From the NCBI GenBank assembly GCA_946562005.1, contig CAMNVD010000001.1, positions 1 through 44,924 on the forward strand: a stretch of 44,924 nt of DNA. The letters are read 5' to 3'. Made by a program: the position numbers and the translations under genes. The stretch is from an uncultured Clostridia bacterium. Its GTDB lineage: Bacteria; Bacillota; Dehalobacteriia; UBA4068; JAAVYR01. Position 1 is the first letter of the stretch. Each line of letters starts with the position of its first letter. The notes under the pieces were generated by a model. The model saw nothing but the letters and a program-made list of their open reading frames with translations, searched no databases and was not told the DNA's origin. Positions 1-8,494 of the stretch are shown here, piece after piece.

Positions 1-157
1 AAACAATCAGCAGATTGCCATAGCAAAGCCAACCTGTCTGAGCCGGCTCGATAGCATCTACTTTTGCCTTTGTCGTAACCCGTTCCATTTTACCGATGGG
101 CGCTTTTTCCCGGGGTAGAAATACTGTTTTTTCTATGGGAAAATAAATCTTATCCAT
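1..157 (-). CDS. N-terminal fragment of an unknown protein, cut by the window edge
   Basis: An open frame starts with ATG at 157 behind a strong Shine-Dalgarno (AGGAGGG, about 6 bases upstream) and runs without a stop to the window edge, giving the first 52 residues. The peptide begins MDKIYFPIEKTVFLPREK and ends in a hydrophobic stretch (GWLCYGNLLIV). I do not recognise the family and no motif is visible. The ribosome site and open frame make it a real gene start; its length and role lie outside the window. Confidence 0.6.
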   Translation of the reverse strand, partial: MDKIYFPIEKTVFLPREKAPIGKMERVTTKAKVDAIEPAQTGWLCYGNLLIV

Positions 158-274
158 ACCAATCCCTCCTGATTGTGTTCTCACATTTACAGTTACATAA
201 CCTTATGCAGGAATCAGAAGGAATATGCGTACCACATAAAAATGTTTTCTTTCTTTCGACAAAGAATACAAAAT

Positions 275-306
275 AAAAAAGAAGACCTTTTTACGGTCTT
301 CTTTTT
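275..306 (-). terminator. Rho-independent terminator of the YhaN-like gene
   Basis: Seven-base stem GAAGACC (281-287) / GGTCTTC (295-301) extended by A/T pairs, with a T run when read on the minus strand (275-280). It lies just after the stop of the gene at 325 and may also act on the plus strand. Confidence 0.8.
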
Positions 307-324
307 ATAGATAGCTACACATCG

Positions 325-2703
325 TTATATCTGTATCAAGTTCGCCGCCGATTCTTCTGGGTAGTCCTCCCTACAGGTAAAGAAGAGGACCTGATGACGT
401 TGAGCAGCGTCCCTTATCAGCTGCCAAGCCGCTCCCGTCCGGTCAGCGTCCATATTAGCAAAGGGGTCGTCAAAAACAATCACGCCGCCCTCTGGAAAAA
501 GATGGTCCAACACCGCCAGCCGAAAGGCCAGAGATACCGTTTCCTTGGTCCCTTCAGAAAGCTTCCCATAGTCTAATACTTGATTGTCGCTGTAAATTTC
601 CATGGCGAGCTTATCTTTTTCGGGAAAATCGGAAACGACCTTCCCCCCAGAAACAACGCCTAAATAGTGGGCGAAACGCTCGGCAATATCCTGCATAGGG
701 TTATCGGTCAACACCTCTTTTTGGTCTGCAAACACTGCGGCAATATGGAGCCAGCAATCCAGTAGGGCTTGCTGCTCCCGGAAATCCCTTTCTGCCTTTT
801 CCAGATTAGCCGCCGGGGCAACGGTTACCGTTTCCAGGTAATGCTCCAGCTTGCTACCAGCAGCAGTTTTTGCTGTCAGCGCTTCTTCCCTGCGCTGACG
901 TTTTGTTGTTACCTCTTGCTTTAACATCGCCAAGTACTGTTCAGGATTGGTAATTTCCTGGAAATCTGCCGGAATCTCTTCTCCTGCCGCCAATGCATCC
1001 TGCATCTTCGCCAGCTCACACCGGGCTTCGGTGATTTGCTCCTGCAATGCCTCCACACTACCATATTGACTGGTATAAGCCTCTATGCGCGCATCTGTAG
1101 CAATAATCGTTTTATCCAGGTCTTTTCCACCTAAAAGTTGATAAATCTCCCGGTCGATAACATCTTTTTCTGCCACTGGCGCAGTTATCATGGCCACAGA
1201 CTGTTCTAGTTCCGCAAAAGATGTTTCCCCTAGGGCCGCTATTAGCTTAGCCTCCACCAAGGCTAATTTTGCCTTATCCTCAGCCACATTACCAGCAAGC
1301 GCCTCCAGCTCCTCCACTGAGGATACCTGGTATTTACTAAGAATATCACTGATAGCCGCCCGGGCCTCCCCTATCTGCCCTTCGATGGCCTTTGCATCCA
1401 CATCCACTGGAGACAGCTCCATGGTCATCACACCAGGGACTTCCAGGCGCACCGCCTCGGTAATCCGCCCGTTACACCCGGCCAGGTCTAACTTTTGGCC
1501 CGTACGTAAAGAAGTCATTTCTATTTGCTGCCCGCCAAACATTTCGATAGCAGCTTGCACATTCATACCGCACAGCTGGTTTTCCCAATGGGTCAGGTTC
1601 CGCTGAGCAGTTTTTACCACTTGCAATTCAGTAGGCTCAGGGCAAGAGATATCAACAAGTTTTGCTTTCAGCTGCTGCTTTTCTTCAGCAGTTGCTTTCA
1701 ACGTCTCATACATATCCAAGCGCATACGGTTATCCCGCTGCTGTTGCAAAGCCCTGGATTGGGCAAGTCCCTTAATCATTCGGGGCCAGCGTTCCACTGC
1801 CTCTCTATATTTCTCCAGGTCATCATTGATGCGAGCCATTGCTTTTTTCAGGTCCTGCTGGTCTTGGAGACGTCCGGCAAAGCGCTGGAAGGATTCATAG
1901 GCGCTTTCTGCTGCCTGGGCGCTATCATTTTGCCGGCTATATTCTATAGCAGCCTGGTCTGCCGCCGCCTCTAACCGGACGATTTCCTCTAATACCGCTT
2001 TGGCGTCTTGCCACTGATAATAAGCTGCCAAAACCTTACCTAGTTCTTTCGTCCAGCGACCGGCGCCAGCCTTGCGTAAGGGGAGCCCATTTGCCACATC
2101 CCAGTGCTTCCCGGCCAGCTCTTCTATTTTTCCTTGGATTGCAGCCTCAATGCTATCCACAGAAATGCCATCGCTTTCAGCGAAGGCGATGGTAACGGCT
2201 TCCATAATTTCCTGCTTGGCGTCTGTTTTTCTAGCGGCGTCTAACATCGCCGCTAAGGATAAATCAGCATTACGCTGTGAGGAAAAAAGTAGTTCCCCAT
2301 AAACGCCTTCGCCATACAAAAGCACTTCACGGAGGGCTTCCTCTATTTTTTTCGGGTCCCGGATGACGCCCTCCGGTGTAGAGAGGGTACAGCGAGCATC
2401 CTGTCCCCATTCTTTAGACAAGGTATAGACGCCTTTTTCTGAGGTAAAGAGGATGCTGCCGTCAGCAAAATCCCCCGCCACAGAGCTGCCCCGTTTTGCA
2501 CCGGGGAAATACAGCTCCCGGAATTCTTTATCCTTCCTGCCGTCAATACGAGCGTTTTGGAATAAGGTTCTAGATAAAAGATTCACTAAGGTACTCTTAC
2601 CGCTTTCATTTTTACCATAAATCACATTCAGTCCGTCAGTAAGAGAAATACTTTTATTGCGAATCCCAGCAAACTGAGTGCAAGATATTTGTTGGATTTT
2701 CAT
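325..2703 (-). CDS. SbcC/YhaN-like SMC-type ATPase
   Basis: The protein is 792 aa. It has an N-terminal ABC half-domain with Walker A GKNESGKST at about residues 30-38, a long alpha-helical coiled-coil middle (about 170-690) rich in E/K/A/Q, and a C-terminal half-domain with the signature LSEGTKE (about 715) and Walker B VIVFDD (about 741-746). This is the layout of SbcC/Rad50-type and YhaN-type ATPases that drive a partner nuclease on DNA ends. The upstream gene is a calcineurin-like phosphoesterase whose stop lies one base before this ATG, so the two should be translationally coupled and form one complex. The Shine-Dalgarno GAAGGAGG sits inside the end of the upstream gene. No obvious CXXC zinc hook is seen in the coiled coil, which favours a YhaN-like over a classical SbcC protein. 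Symbol left empty because the exact subfamily is inferred. Confidence 0.85.
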   Translation of the reverse strand: MKIQQISCTQFAGIRNKSISLTDGLNVIYGKNESGKSTLVNLLSRTLFQNARIDGRKDKEFRELYFPGAKRGSSVAGDFADGSILFTSEKGVYTLSKEWGQDARCTLSTPEGVIRDPKKIEEALREVLLYGEGVYGELLFSSQRNADLSLAAMLDAARKTDAKQEIMEAVTIAFAESDGISVDSIEAAIQGKIEELAGKHWDVANGLPLRKAGAGRWTKELGKVLAAYYQWQDAKAVLEEIVRLEAAADQAAIEYSRQNDSAQAAESAYESFQRFAGRLQDQQDLKKAMARINDDLEKYREAVERWPRMIKGLAQSRALQQQRDNRMRLDMYETLKATAEEKQQLKAKLVDISCPEPTELQVVKTAQRNLTHWENQLCGMNVQAAIEMFGGQQIEMTSLRTGQKLDLAGCNGRITEAVRLEVPGVMTMELSPVDVDAKAIEGQIGEARAAISDILSKYQVSSVEELEALAGNVAEDKAKLALVEAKLIAALGETSFAELEQSVAMITAPVAEKDVIDREIYQLLGGKDLDKTIIATDARIEAYTSQYGSVEALQEQITEARCELAKMQDALAAGEEIPADFQEITNPEQYLAMLKQEVTTKRQRREEALTAKTAAGSKLEHYLETVTVAPAANLEKAERDFREQQALLDCWLHIAAVFADQKEVLTDNPMQDIAERFAHYLGVVSGGKVVSDFPEKDKLAMEIYSDNQVLDYGKLSEGTKETVSLAFRLAVLDHLFPEGGVIVFDDPFANMDADRTGAAWQLIRDAAQRHQVLFFTCREDYPEESAANLIQI

Positions 2704-2704
2704 C

Positions 2705-3835
2705 CTACTTGGCCTCCTTCAGTGATTTTAATAGCTCATAGGCCAGCTGGGCCTCTTGGGGCTTGTCCAGTAAGGCTAGAAGAAGCCCAGCCGAAAAAGA
2801 TGTTTCTGGGAACTCTCTCCGTATCAGTTCCTCAGAAATCAGCTTGCTTAAAGCCCCGTCACGATAGGTCCCCTCTATAAACCGGGATAACGCCTGCTGA
2901 AACAGGGAAGCTCTGCTTTCGTATTCTTCAATGGTAACAGCACCAGAGAAAACCACATCCACCACGCTGTTATCAGGGATATCGGCTAGTTCCCGCTCTA
3001 AAATCGTTTCCATTTCACCGGCCGTCAGGGTAATATGTTTCCGGCAAAAGCGTAACGGCCCAGAAGGTATCTGCTGAGCGCAAATAGTCTTATCCTCGGA
3101 TATCGCAATAATAAAACACACACCCGACGTATTACAAGATACATCCGTCTGCACATGCGTACCGGGGTTAAAAATCTTTTCTCCCGTCGGCGCCAAATCC
3201 AAGCCCAGATTTTGTGGGAAGGGCACATGGGTATGGCCCAGGAGCCACACGTCTACAGGAATGTCTGCCAATTCCTCCCGGCTCATAAGGAAATATTGTC
3301 CTTCACTATCGATGGTCTCTCCCACTACCGCACCGTGGGCAATACCAATATGATAACAGTGCGAATCAGACATATCCTGGTTTTTTATCCAGCCCAAGTT
3401 ATTTTCCCCCGGGGCTGAATGGAGCGACGTACAAAGAGCCGGATAAAGCATAACTTCTGCATCATTCATAGATAGTCTATAAGGACGATATTCTGTCAGC
3501 AGCAAAATGTTATCCTTGGTTTTGATTACATCCTGAAATTGCTGCCACAGCTTTCCTTCTTCATCATAATAGTCATGATTGCCCGGCAGTACCGCCACAA
3601 TGCCTTGAAACTGGGCGAATACTTCTGTCAGTTTTTCTATTTCTTTTTTGGCAATACCATAAGTATTTTCAAACAAATCCCCCGTAATGACAAAAAAATC
3701 GCATTGCTGGGCGTTGGCATTTGCTACCATGCCCTGGAAAGCCTCTAATCTTGCCGCTGCTAAAACAGGACCTTGCGGGTGGCTGGCATATTTTAGTCCG
3801 ATATGATTATCCCCGGTCACAAATATTTTTATCAT
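2705..3835 (-). CDS. SbcD/YhaO-like metallophosphoesterase (DNA nuclease subunit)
   Basis: The protein is 376 aa. The calcineurin-like phosphoesterase motifs appear in order: GDNHIG (about 8-13), GDLFENT (about 52-58), GNHDYYDE (about 85-92), and GHTHVPF near residue 200, which supply the two-metal ligands of Mre11/SbcD nucleases. The C-terminal part (about 260-376) would be the capping/partner domain. Start ATG at 3835 follows AGGAG. It is the first gene of a two-gene unit with the ATPase at 325-2703, one base apart. The pair fits a double-strand-break end-processing nuclease of the YhaO-YhaN type. All metal-binding motifs look intact, so activity is expected. Confidence 0.87.
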   Translation of the reverse strand: MIKIFVTGDNHIGLKYASHPQGPVLAAARLEAFQGMVANANAQQCDFFVITGDLFENTYGIAKKEIEKLTEVFAQFQGIVAVLPGNHDYYDEEGKLWQQFQDVIKTKDNILLLTEYRPYRLSMNDAEVMLYPALCTSLHSAPGENNLGWIKNQDMSDSHCYHIGIAHGAVVGETIDSEGQYFLMSREELADIPVDVWLLGHTHVPFPQNLGLDLAPTGEKIFNPGTHVQTDVSCNTSGVCFIIAISEDKTICAQQIPSGPLRFCRKHITLTAGEMETILERELADIPDNSVVDVVFSGAVTIEEYESRASLFQQALSRFIEGTYRDGALSKLISEELIRREFPETSFSAGLLLALLDKPQEAQLAYELLKSLKEAK

Positions 3836-3951
3836 GGAGATGCTCCTTTTTCCTTCCTAATTGCTATAAATACTGAATATCAGATTAGAAATAATTTCGC
3901 TTTTCTCTGACAATTTCCTTCCGATAACAGCACCAGCCGAGATGAAGAAAT

Positions 3952-4007
3952 AAAAAAAGCCAACTATCCCTTACCACACCATCATGTGGCTGGAATCGTT
4001 GGCTTTT
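3952..4007 (-). terminator. Terminator of the P-loop protein gene
   Basis: AGCCAAC (3958-3964) pairs with GTTGGCT (3998-4004), with an inner CCACA/TGTGG helix. Read on the minus strand it ends in a T run (3952-3958). It lies about 55 bases past the stop at 4060. Confidence 0.75.
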
Positions 4008-4059
4008 ATCGTGCTATGACAATATGACAATATCACCATATAACGATATAATAATCAGA

Positions 4060-5178
4060 TTATTTTTCTTTTTCAGCTGCAAGAGCTAGGATGCGGTTAA
4101 AGATTTTATTCCTAGCCGTATCAATCCGCTCGTAATCCATAGCCTGACAATAAAAAGCTTCTAAGTCATCATGGCGGCTTTTAGCTTTTTTCAGGTTTTC
4201 TACTGCCAGAGCAATATGGTTTTCATACTGCGCTTCTTTGCTTTGACGAGGGTCCTCCTCCCCGAGGGGAGAAAGCTCAGATAAGCTTTCCGCTACGGGC
4301 GCTTCCTTTTTTCCTCCAGCCAAAGACAGCGGGATGTCCCGTTCTTGCAAAGCTGTTTCCTTCCCCAGTAGCTCCTCTGTCATCATAACAATACCTAAGT
4401 CAGGCAGCACTACCATTTCCAGTTGATTTGGGTCTAGGGGCATATGATATACCGTCACCCGGTGTCCTCTCTGGACAGCATTCTCCACCAGGCGAGAAAG
4501 GATTTTGGTTTTTGCAGCCAAAGACCCAGCCTGGAGAATGTAACGCTCCCGGCAGTTTTCTGTAATATTCTGCACCATATTGACTACACCGCCCGGCGTA
4601 ATGGCGCTGGCAAATAAGTGACGGGGCGCTGTCTTTTCCGGCGCAAAAATCAGCCCCATCCATTGCTCAGCAAGGTTTACGATTTTCTCATCATCCTCCA
4701 ACGCTGTTTTGGCCCCTTCTATTTCCTTTAATACGACAAAGGCATTAGCAAGCTCGCGATATGCCGCAGCAAAATAACCGGACACTTCTTTATTGACTGC
4801 AATGATTTCCTTCTTCCTGGTCCAGAGATAGGCATCATCCCAAAACTCCCCTAAGTTAATCCATTCTCCAGCTGCCCCCGGATAGATAGGGTCCAACACG
4901 TGAGGATAAGTACCGTCTACCACTGCTACCTTGAGAGCAGGCACCATGACGCCATCTAACGAATCGTTATCTGAAGAACACTGCCACAGCTCCACATCAT
5001 AACCCCGTTCTATCATGGCCATAGAGATTTTCTTAATAATGGTAGATTTACCGCTACCAGGTCCGCCTTTTAGGGTAATCACCTGTTCTAAGTCTGCTAG
5101 ATTTTCCCGGTAGAAGGATTGGAATCCTTCCGCCGTATTGCTTCCCGGAAAGGCATATTTGATTTTCCCTTGCCGCAT
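4060..5178 (-). CDS. P-loop ATPase with duplicated halves (PRK06851-like), second P-loop degenerate
   Basis: The protein is 372 aa when started at ATG 5178, which has AAGGAG eight bases upstream; a GTG at 5187 is too close to that site. Residues 33-90 carry VITLKGGPGSGKST (Walker A at 38-46), then a stretch ending in VMVPALKVAVVDGTYPH. Residues 212-268 repeat the same pattern: RYILQAGSLAAKTK, then VTVYHMPLDPN and MVVLPDLGIVMMT. The protein therefore looks like an internal duplication in which the second P-loop has lost the GxxxxGK(S/T) glycines. This matches my memory of a conserved Bacillota family of predicted nucleotide-binding proteins (PRK06851) with no assigned function. It is a single-gene unit between terminators. 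No role should be assigned from sequence alone. Confidence 0.75.
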   Translation of the reverse strand: MRQGKIKYAFPGSNTAEGFQSFYRENLADLEQVITLKGGPGSGKSTIIKKISMAMIERGYDVELWQCSSDNDSLDGVMVPALKVAVVDGTYPHVLDPIYPGAAGEWINLGEFWDDAYLWTRKKEIIAVNKEVSGYFAAAYRELANAFVVLKEIEGAKTALEDDEKIVNLAEQWMGLIFAPEKTAPRHLFASAITPGGVVNMVQNITENCRERYILQAGSLAAKTKILSRLVENAVQRGHRVTVYHMPLDPNQLEMVVLPDLGIVMMTEELLGKETALQERDIPLSLAGGKKEAPVAESLSELSPLGEEDPRQSKEAQYENHIALAVENLKKAKSRHDDLEAFYCQAMDYERIDTARNKIFNRILALAAEKEK

Positions 5179-5299
5179 AACCGTCACTCCTTTTTAGAGA
5201 AAACACCATTCTGCACAGGCATTTTCCTCTTTTCTTCTTTTATAACTTATGTTATGCGGCGGCGGCTCCCTTGGGTGCCTGGACAGCACCGCAAAAGAC

Positions 5300-5354
5300 A
5301 AAAAAATACTTACTACCGCCTAACCAAAATAAATCTGTCAGCGGTAGCAAGTAA
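5300..5354 (-). terminator. Terminator downstream of the GntR-ABC-SDR operon
   Basis: Imperfect stem TACTTACTACCGC (5307-5319) against GCGGTAGCAAGTA (5341-5353). A run of seven A at 5300-5306 reads as T on the minus strand. It lies past repeat copy R1, about 160 bases beyond the SDR stop. Confidence 0.65.
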
Positions 5355-5381
5355 TACCAACGTAGAATATGACAAAATATG

Positions 5382-5512
5382 GATTCTTTGACTTCGCTCA
5401 GAATGACTTGCTATACCACATACGATGCCACGCGGTACAAAAGTTTACCAACTGCTTCCGACAGTTATGCTTTACTGAAGGAGTAGTTGGTTTTGTTCTC
5501 GTACTGCGTGGC
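5382..5512. repeat. Dispersed intergenic repeat, long family, copy R1 (one end lost)
   Basis: Begins GATTCTTTGACTTCGCTCAG, then AATGACTTGCTAT, GCCACGCGGTAC, a core containing CAACTGCTTCCGACAG, and closes with GTACTGCGTGGC. These are the modules of the full copies at 32832 and 33738 in the opposite order, lacking one GAAGAATC end. Its last base is the first base of the SDR stop codon (complement of 5512-5514). Confidence 0.7.
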
Positions 5513-6297
5513 TAGATTATAAAGCCTCCGTTGGGGCTAATAACTTGTCCAGTGATAAAGTCTCCCTGGGAAGAGACAAGGAAGCCTACCAGACCCGCCA
5601 CATCCTGGGGTTTTCCTATTACACCTAAGGGCGTTTCTTCTTTCAGCGCCGCCAAATCCTCCGGAGATAAATGGCCGTTCATCGCAGTCTCAATAACACC
5701 GGGAGCAACGCAATTAACCTGAATGCCCGAAGGCCCCACCTCTTTAGCCAATGCCTTGGTGAAGCTAATAAGTGCGCCTTTAGTAGCGCTATAGGCTACC
5801 TCACAGGAGGCACCAACCATGCCCCAAATAGAGGAAACATTGATAATCTTCCCCTGTTTTTTATGAATCATGGCAGGTAACGCCTGCTTGCTGCACCAAA
5901 TAGCCCCCGACACATTGGTCTGCCACATTTCCTGCCACTGTTCCTCCGTCATATCCGTAAAGAGCTCCTGCCGGGCAATGCCGGCATTATTTACCAGCAC
6001 ATCCACTGTGCTCCACTGCCGTTCTATCTCAGCAAACATTGCTCCTACCTGGGCAGCAGAGCGGATATCACAGCAAAAGGTCATTGCCCCTCCGCCATCT
6101 GCAATGATTGCTGCGCACAGCGCCTCACAAGCGTCTTGATTCGTATAATATTGTAAGGCCACCCGATAGCCGTCTGCCGCCAGCTCCTTAGCGATAGCAC
6201 TGCCAATGCCGCCAGAGGCTCCCGTCACCAAGGCAATCCGTTTTTCCGATTGAGATTTTATTTGAGATTTTATTTGAAACGCTATTTCGGTTTCCAT
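5512..6297 (-). CDS. Short-chain dehydrogenase/reductase (FabG-like)
   Basis: The protein is 261 aa from ATG 6297, which has GAGG seven bases upstream; an in-frame ATG at 6303 is too close to it. Rossmann motif TGASGGIG lies near residue 25, followed by the NNAG motif, the catalytic Ser in NVSSIWG, YSATK (Tyr/Lys pair) and the PGVIETAMN loop after the catalytic lysine. This is a classical NAD(P)-dependent SDR closest in style to 3-oxoacyl-ACP reductases, but the substrate cannot be named. Residues near the start contain a tandem IKSQ repeat encoded by a duplicated 12-base unit. It follows the ABC permease by 13 bases, so it is probably the last gene of the GntR-controlled operon. A repeat element abuts its stop. 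Confidence 0.85.
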   Translation of the reverse strand: METEIAFQIKSQIKSQSEKRIALVTGASGGIGSAIAKELAADGYRVALQYYTNQDACEALCAAIIADGGGAMTFCCDIRSAAQVGAMFAEIERQWSTVDVLVNNAGIARQELFTDMTEEQWQEMWQTNVSGAIWCSKQALPAMIHKKQGKIINVSSIWGMVGASCEVAYSATKGALISFTKALAKEVGPSGIQVNCVAPGVIETAMNGHLSPEDLAALKEETPLGVIGKPQDVAGLVGFLVSSQGDFITGQVISPNGGFII

Positions 6298-6310
6298 AGT
6301 CATACCTCTT

Positions 6311-6946
6311 TTATAATTCTTTTTTGGCAAAAATCGCCGCCGAGCATAAGTAAGACACACCAAATCCCGCTAACACCAAAATGGGCAAGAATTTCAGCCA
6401 CATGGAGGTAGTAGCTTCGTCCGGCAGCGGCAGATGATAGACTTCAGCAAATTTCAAAAATCCTAATATGAGTATAACGGGTAAAAAGCAAACTGCCAAG
6501 AGGAGGATACGACCTTTTTCCACGCCGAAACGATACATCAACGGCAAAATCAAACTCAGCATGAAAAGGGCTGCTGCCGCCCCACTCAGACAGCTGGGCA
6601 AAACATCCTCCCAAAAAGAGACATCCTGGGTCAGGCTTAAGAGATAACCGCTCAACAGTCCCACCCCTAATCCAATAACCAGCATAATGAGAGCAAAGAG
6701 GTATTTACCGCCAACCATTTGCCGACGAGAAATAGGCAGCGAGAGACAATATTTATTCCATTTGCCATATTCGTCATAAGAAAAGGAAGAAACAACCATC
6801 ATGGCGCAAAGAAACACCAGCATGGAGCTAACAAAACTAGCCGGCTGTCCTAAAAACGACAGCAGCACATAAAACACAATCAATGCAATCATAGTCCGGC
6901 CATAACGAGCCATGGTATAAAAATCTTTTAAGATTAACCCTTTCAT
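6311..6946 (-). CDS. ABC-2 type transporter permease
   Basis: The protein is 211 aa with about six hydrophobic segments and the short connecting loops typical of ABC-2 permeases. It starts MKGLILKDFYTMARYGRT, the usual N-terminal motif of YtrC/D-like subunits. Start ATG at 6946 follows AAGGAGG by eight or nine bases. It lies 12 bases after the ABC ATPase, which has no membrane part, so the two should form one exporter. The substrate is unknown; related GntR-linked transporters respond to cell-wall-active compounds in Bacillus, but that is an analogy only. Confidence 0.85.
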   Translation of the reverse strand: MKGLILKDFYTMARYGRTMIALIVFYVLLSFLGQPASFVSSMLVFLCAMMVVSSFSYDEYGKWNKYCLSLPISRRQMVGGKYLFALIMLVIGLGVGLLSGYLLSLTQDVSFWEDVLPSCLSGAAAALFMLSLILPLMYRFGVEKGRILLLAVCFLPVILILGFLKFAEVYHLPLPDEATTSMWLKFLPILVLAGFGVSYLCSAAIFAKKEL

Positions 6947-6958
6947 CCTACTGCCTCC

Positions 6959-7876
6959 TTATCCTTCCTTCTTTTCTTTGGGTAAAAAAACCATGAGCTG
7001 TTCCAGATTAACGTTTTCCACTACCGCATTAGGATACTTTGTCGCCATGGTTTTCCGCTCCTGTACCAGCACTTCCACACCAAATTGATTTTCTCGGTAA
7101 GCCACAATATCGTTCCCATCCATAGCAGCAAAATCTTCTCTTGTGCATTTGAGAATAGCGTAGCCGAATAAGATATCCTCCCGTTCTCCATAAAGGATTT
7201 GCCGTCCCTCATGGATATAGAGGAGATAGTCCGCTACCTTTTCCATGTCGCTGGTAATGTGAGAGGAAAATAAGATGCTGTTTTCCGCAGACTGGACAAA
7301 GTCTAAAAACAAATCTAGGATTTCATTGCGGCAAACAGGGTCGATGCCGCCAGTAGGCTCGTCTAATAACAACAACTTAGGATGATGCGCCAATGCCGAA
7401 GCAAGGGATAACTTCATCTTCATCCCTTTGGAAAATTCTTTGATTTGCTGGTCCTGCGACAAGGAAAACTGCTGTAAATAGCTGTCATATAAAGGACCGT
7501 CCCAGTTCTCAAAAACCTTACCCAACACCTTTCCCACCTGCCGGGGCGTCATCCCCTCATAAAAAAAACCCTCATCCAAGACCACACCAATCTCACTTTT
7601 TATCTTCTTTTCTGCCGCAAGCAAATCCTTCCCCCAGAAGCGGATGCTACCGCTATCCTTGGCAATGGCGTTTAGCAAGAGCTTAATCAAGGTGGTTTTC
7701 CCAGCGCCGTTTTCCCCGATTAACCCTAAAATAGTTCCTGCTGGTAACTGAAAAGAAATATGTTCCAAGGCAAAGCCTTTGCCGTTTTTACCTTCCTCAT
7801 ATTGTTTGCATAAGTTTTGCACAGAAATAGCAGGCTCCCCCATAAGGGATGCCGTCATTAATTCCATAGCCAACAT
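6959..7876 (-). CDS. ABC transporter ATP-binding protein (YtrB-like)
   Basis: The protein is 305 aa. Walker A GENGAGKTT lies near residue 55, followed by the signature FSKGMKMKLSLA and Walker B LLLLDEPTGGID, then a switch histidine in SSHITSD. A C-terminal extension of about 80 residues resembles those in BcrA/YtrB-type exporters. ATG 7876 has a good AGGAGG site eight bases upstream. It lies between the GntR regulator (11 bases upstream) and the permease (12 bases downstream), the standard order of a self-regulated ABC exporter operon. Confidence 0.9.
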   Translation of the reverse strand: MLAMELMTASLMGEPAISVQNLCKQYEEGKNGKGFALEHISFQLPAGTILGLIGENGAGKTTLIKLLLNAIAKDSGSIRFWGKDLLAAEKKIKSEIGVVLDEGFFYEGMTPRQVGKVLGKVFENWDGPLYDSYLQQFSLSQDQQIKEFSKGMKMKLSLASALAHHPKLLLLDEPTGGIDPVCRNEILDLFLDFVQSAENSILFSSHITSDMEKVADYLLYIHEGRQILYGEREDILFGYAILKCTREDFAAMDGNDIVAYRENQFGVEVLVQERKTMATKYPNAVVENVNLEQLMVFLPKEKKEG

Positions 7877-7887
7877 AGAAGCACCTC

Positions 7888-8271
7888 CTATTTATCTGAC
7901 ACTTCTTCATAAAGCAAATTGAGCATTTCCAACACCTGGTCATAAGGGATATTCCCCTCCTGCGCTAAGTCTATGCTTTGGCCAAGAAGGGTCTCGATAC
8001 GGCGCAAATATTCCTCCCGTACCAGCTCTATATTTTTCCCGGCAACGAAACTACCTTTGCCGGTGACGGTAGTGATAAACCCCTCCCGCTCCAGTTCTTC
8101 ATAGGCACGCTTGGTCGTTATCACACTGATACGCAGTTCCTTTGCAAGTAAGCGCATAGAAGGCAGAGGCGCCCCCTCTGCTAACGCTCCCTTTAAAATC
8201 AGTTGCTTAATCTGCTGTACAATTTGTTCATAAATAGGCATATCGCCTGTGTTACGAATTAGGATATCCAT
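7888..8271 (-). CDS. GntR-family (YtrA-type) transcriptional regulator
   Basis: The protein is 127 aa from ATG 8271, preceded by GGAGATA; an upstream in-frame ATG at 8316 would place the promoter palindrome inside the coding region and is rejected. The winged-helix domain occupies most of the protein, with IYEQIVQQIKQLILKGAL and LAKELRISVITTKRAYEELEREGFI as the characteristic GntR HTH. The short C-terminal tail (about 45 residues, helical) without a large effector domain defines the YtrA subfamily. It is the first gene of the operon and probably represses it through the palindrome at 8292-8322. Confidence 0.9.
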   Translation of the reverse strand: MDILIRNTGDMPIYEQIVQQIKQLILKGALAEGAPLPSMRLLAKELRISVITTKRAYEELEREGFITTVTGKGSFVAGKNIELVREEYLRRIETLLGQSIDLAQEGNIPYDQVLEMLNLLYEEVSDK

Positions 8272-8291
8272 ATTATCTCCATTTAAATTTT

Positions 8292-8322
8292 TATATTGTA
8301 TATATACTATATACACAATATA
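8292..8322 (-). promoter_or_regulatory. Probable GntR operator and promoter region
   Basis: An inverted repeat with perfect 8-base arms TATATTGT (8292-8299) and ACAATATA (8315-8322) surrounds a second palindrome, GTATA (8298-8302) / TATAC (8310-8314). It lies 20 bases upstream of the gntR start in a very AT-rich stretch that must also hold the -10 region. Autoregulation is inferred from position and symmetry. Confidence 0.65.
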
Positions 8323-8450
8323 AACTACATCCTCCTACTTGTCAATAGCAAATAAAAAATAGGCAACTATTGGCAGATTCCGACATAAGATAAGACGTAA
8401 CTACTAATTTTCCTTCATTATTTTTATTTTTCATTAATGCTTCCTCCAAA

Positions 8451-8490
8451 AAAGAACCCTTATCCACCATAACGAAGATAAGGGTTCTTT
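8451..8490 (-). terminator. Terminator of ctpA-like gene
   Basis: Perfect 14-base stem AAAGAACCCTTATC (8451-8464) / GATAAGGGTTCTTT (8477-8490) with a 12-base loop, ending immediately before the protease stop codon at 8495. It has T-rich flanks on both strands, so it may be bidirectional. Confidence 0.85.
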
Positions 8491-8494
8491 TTAT

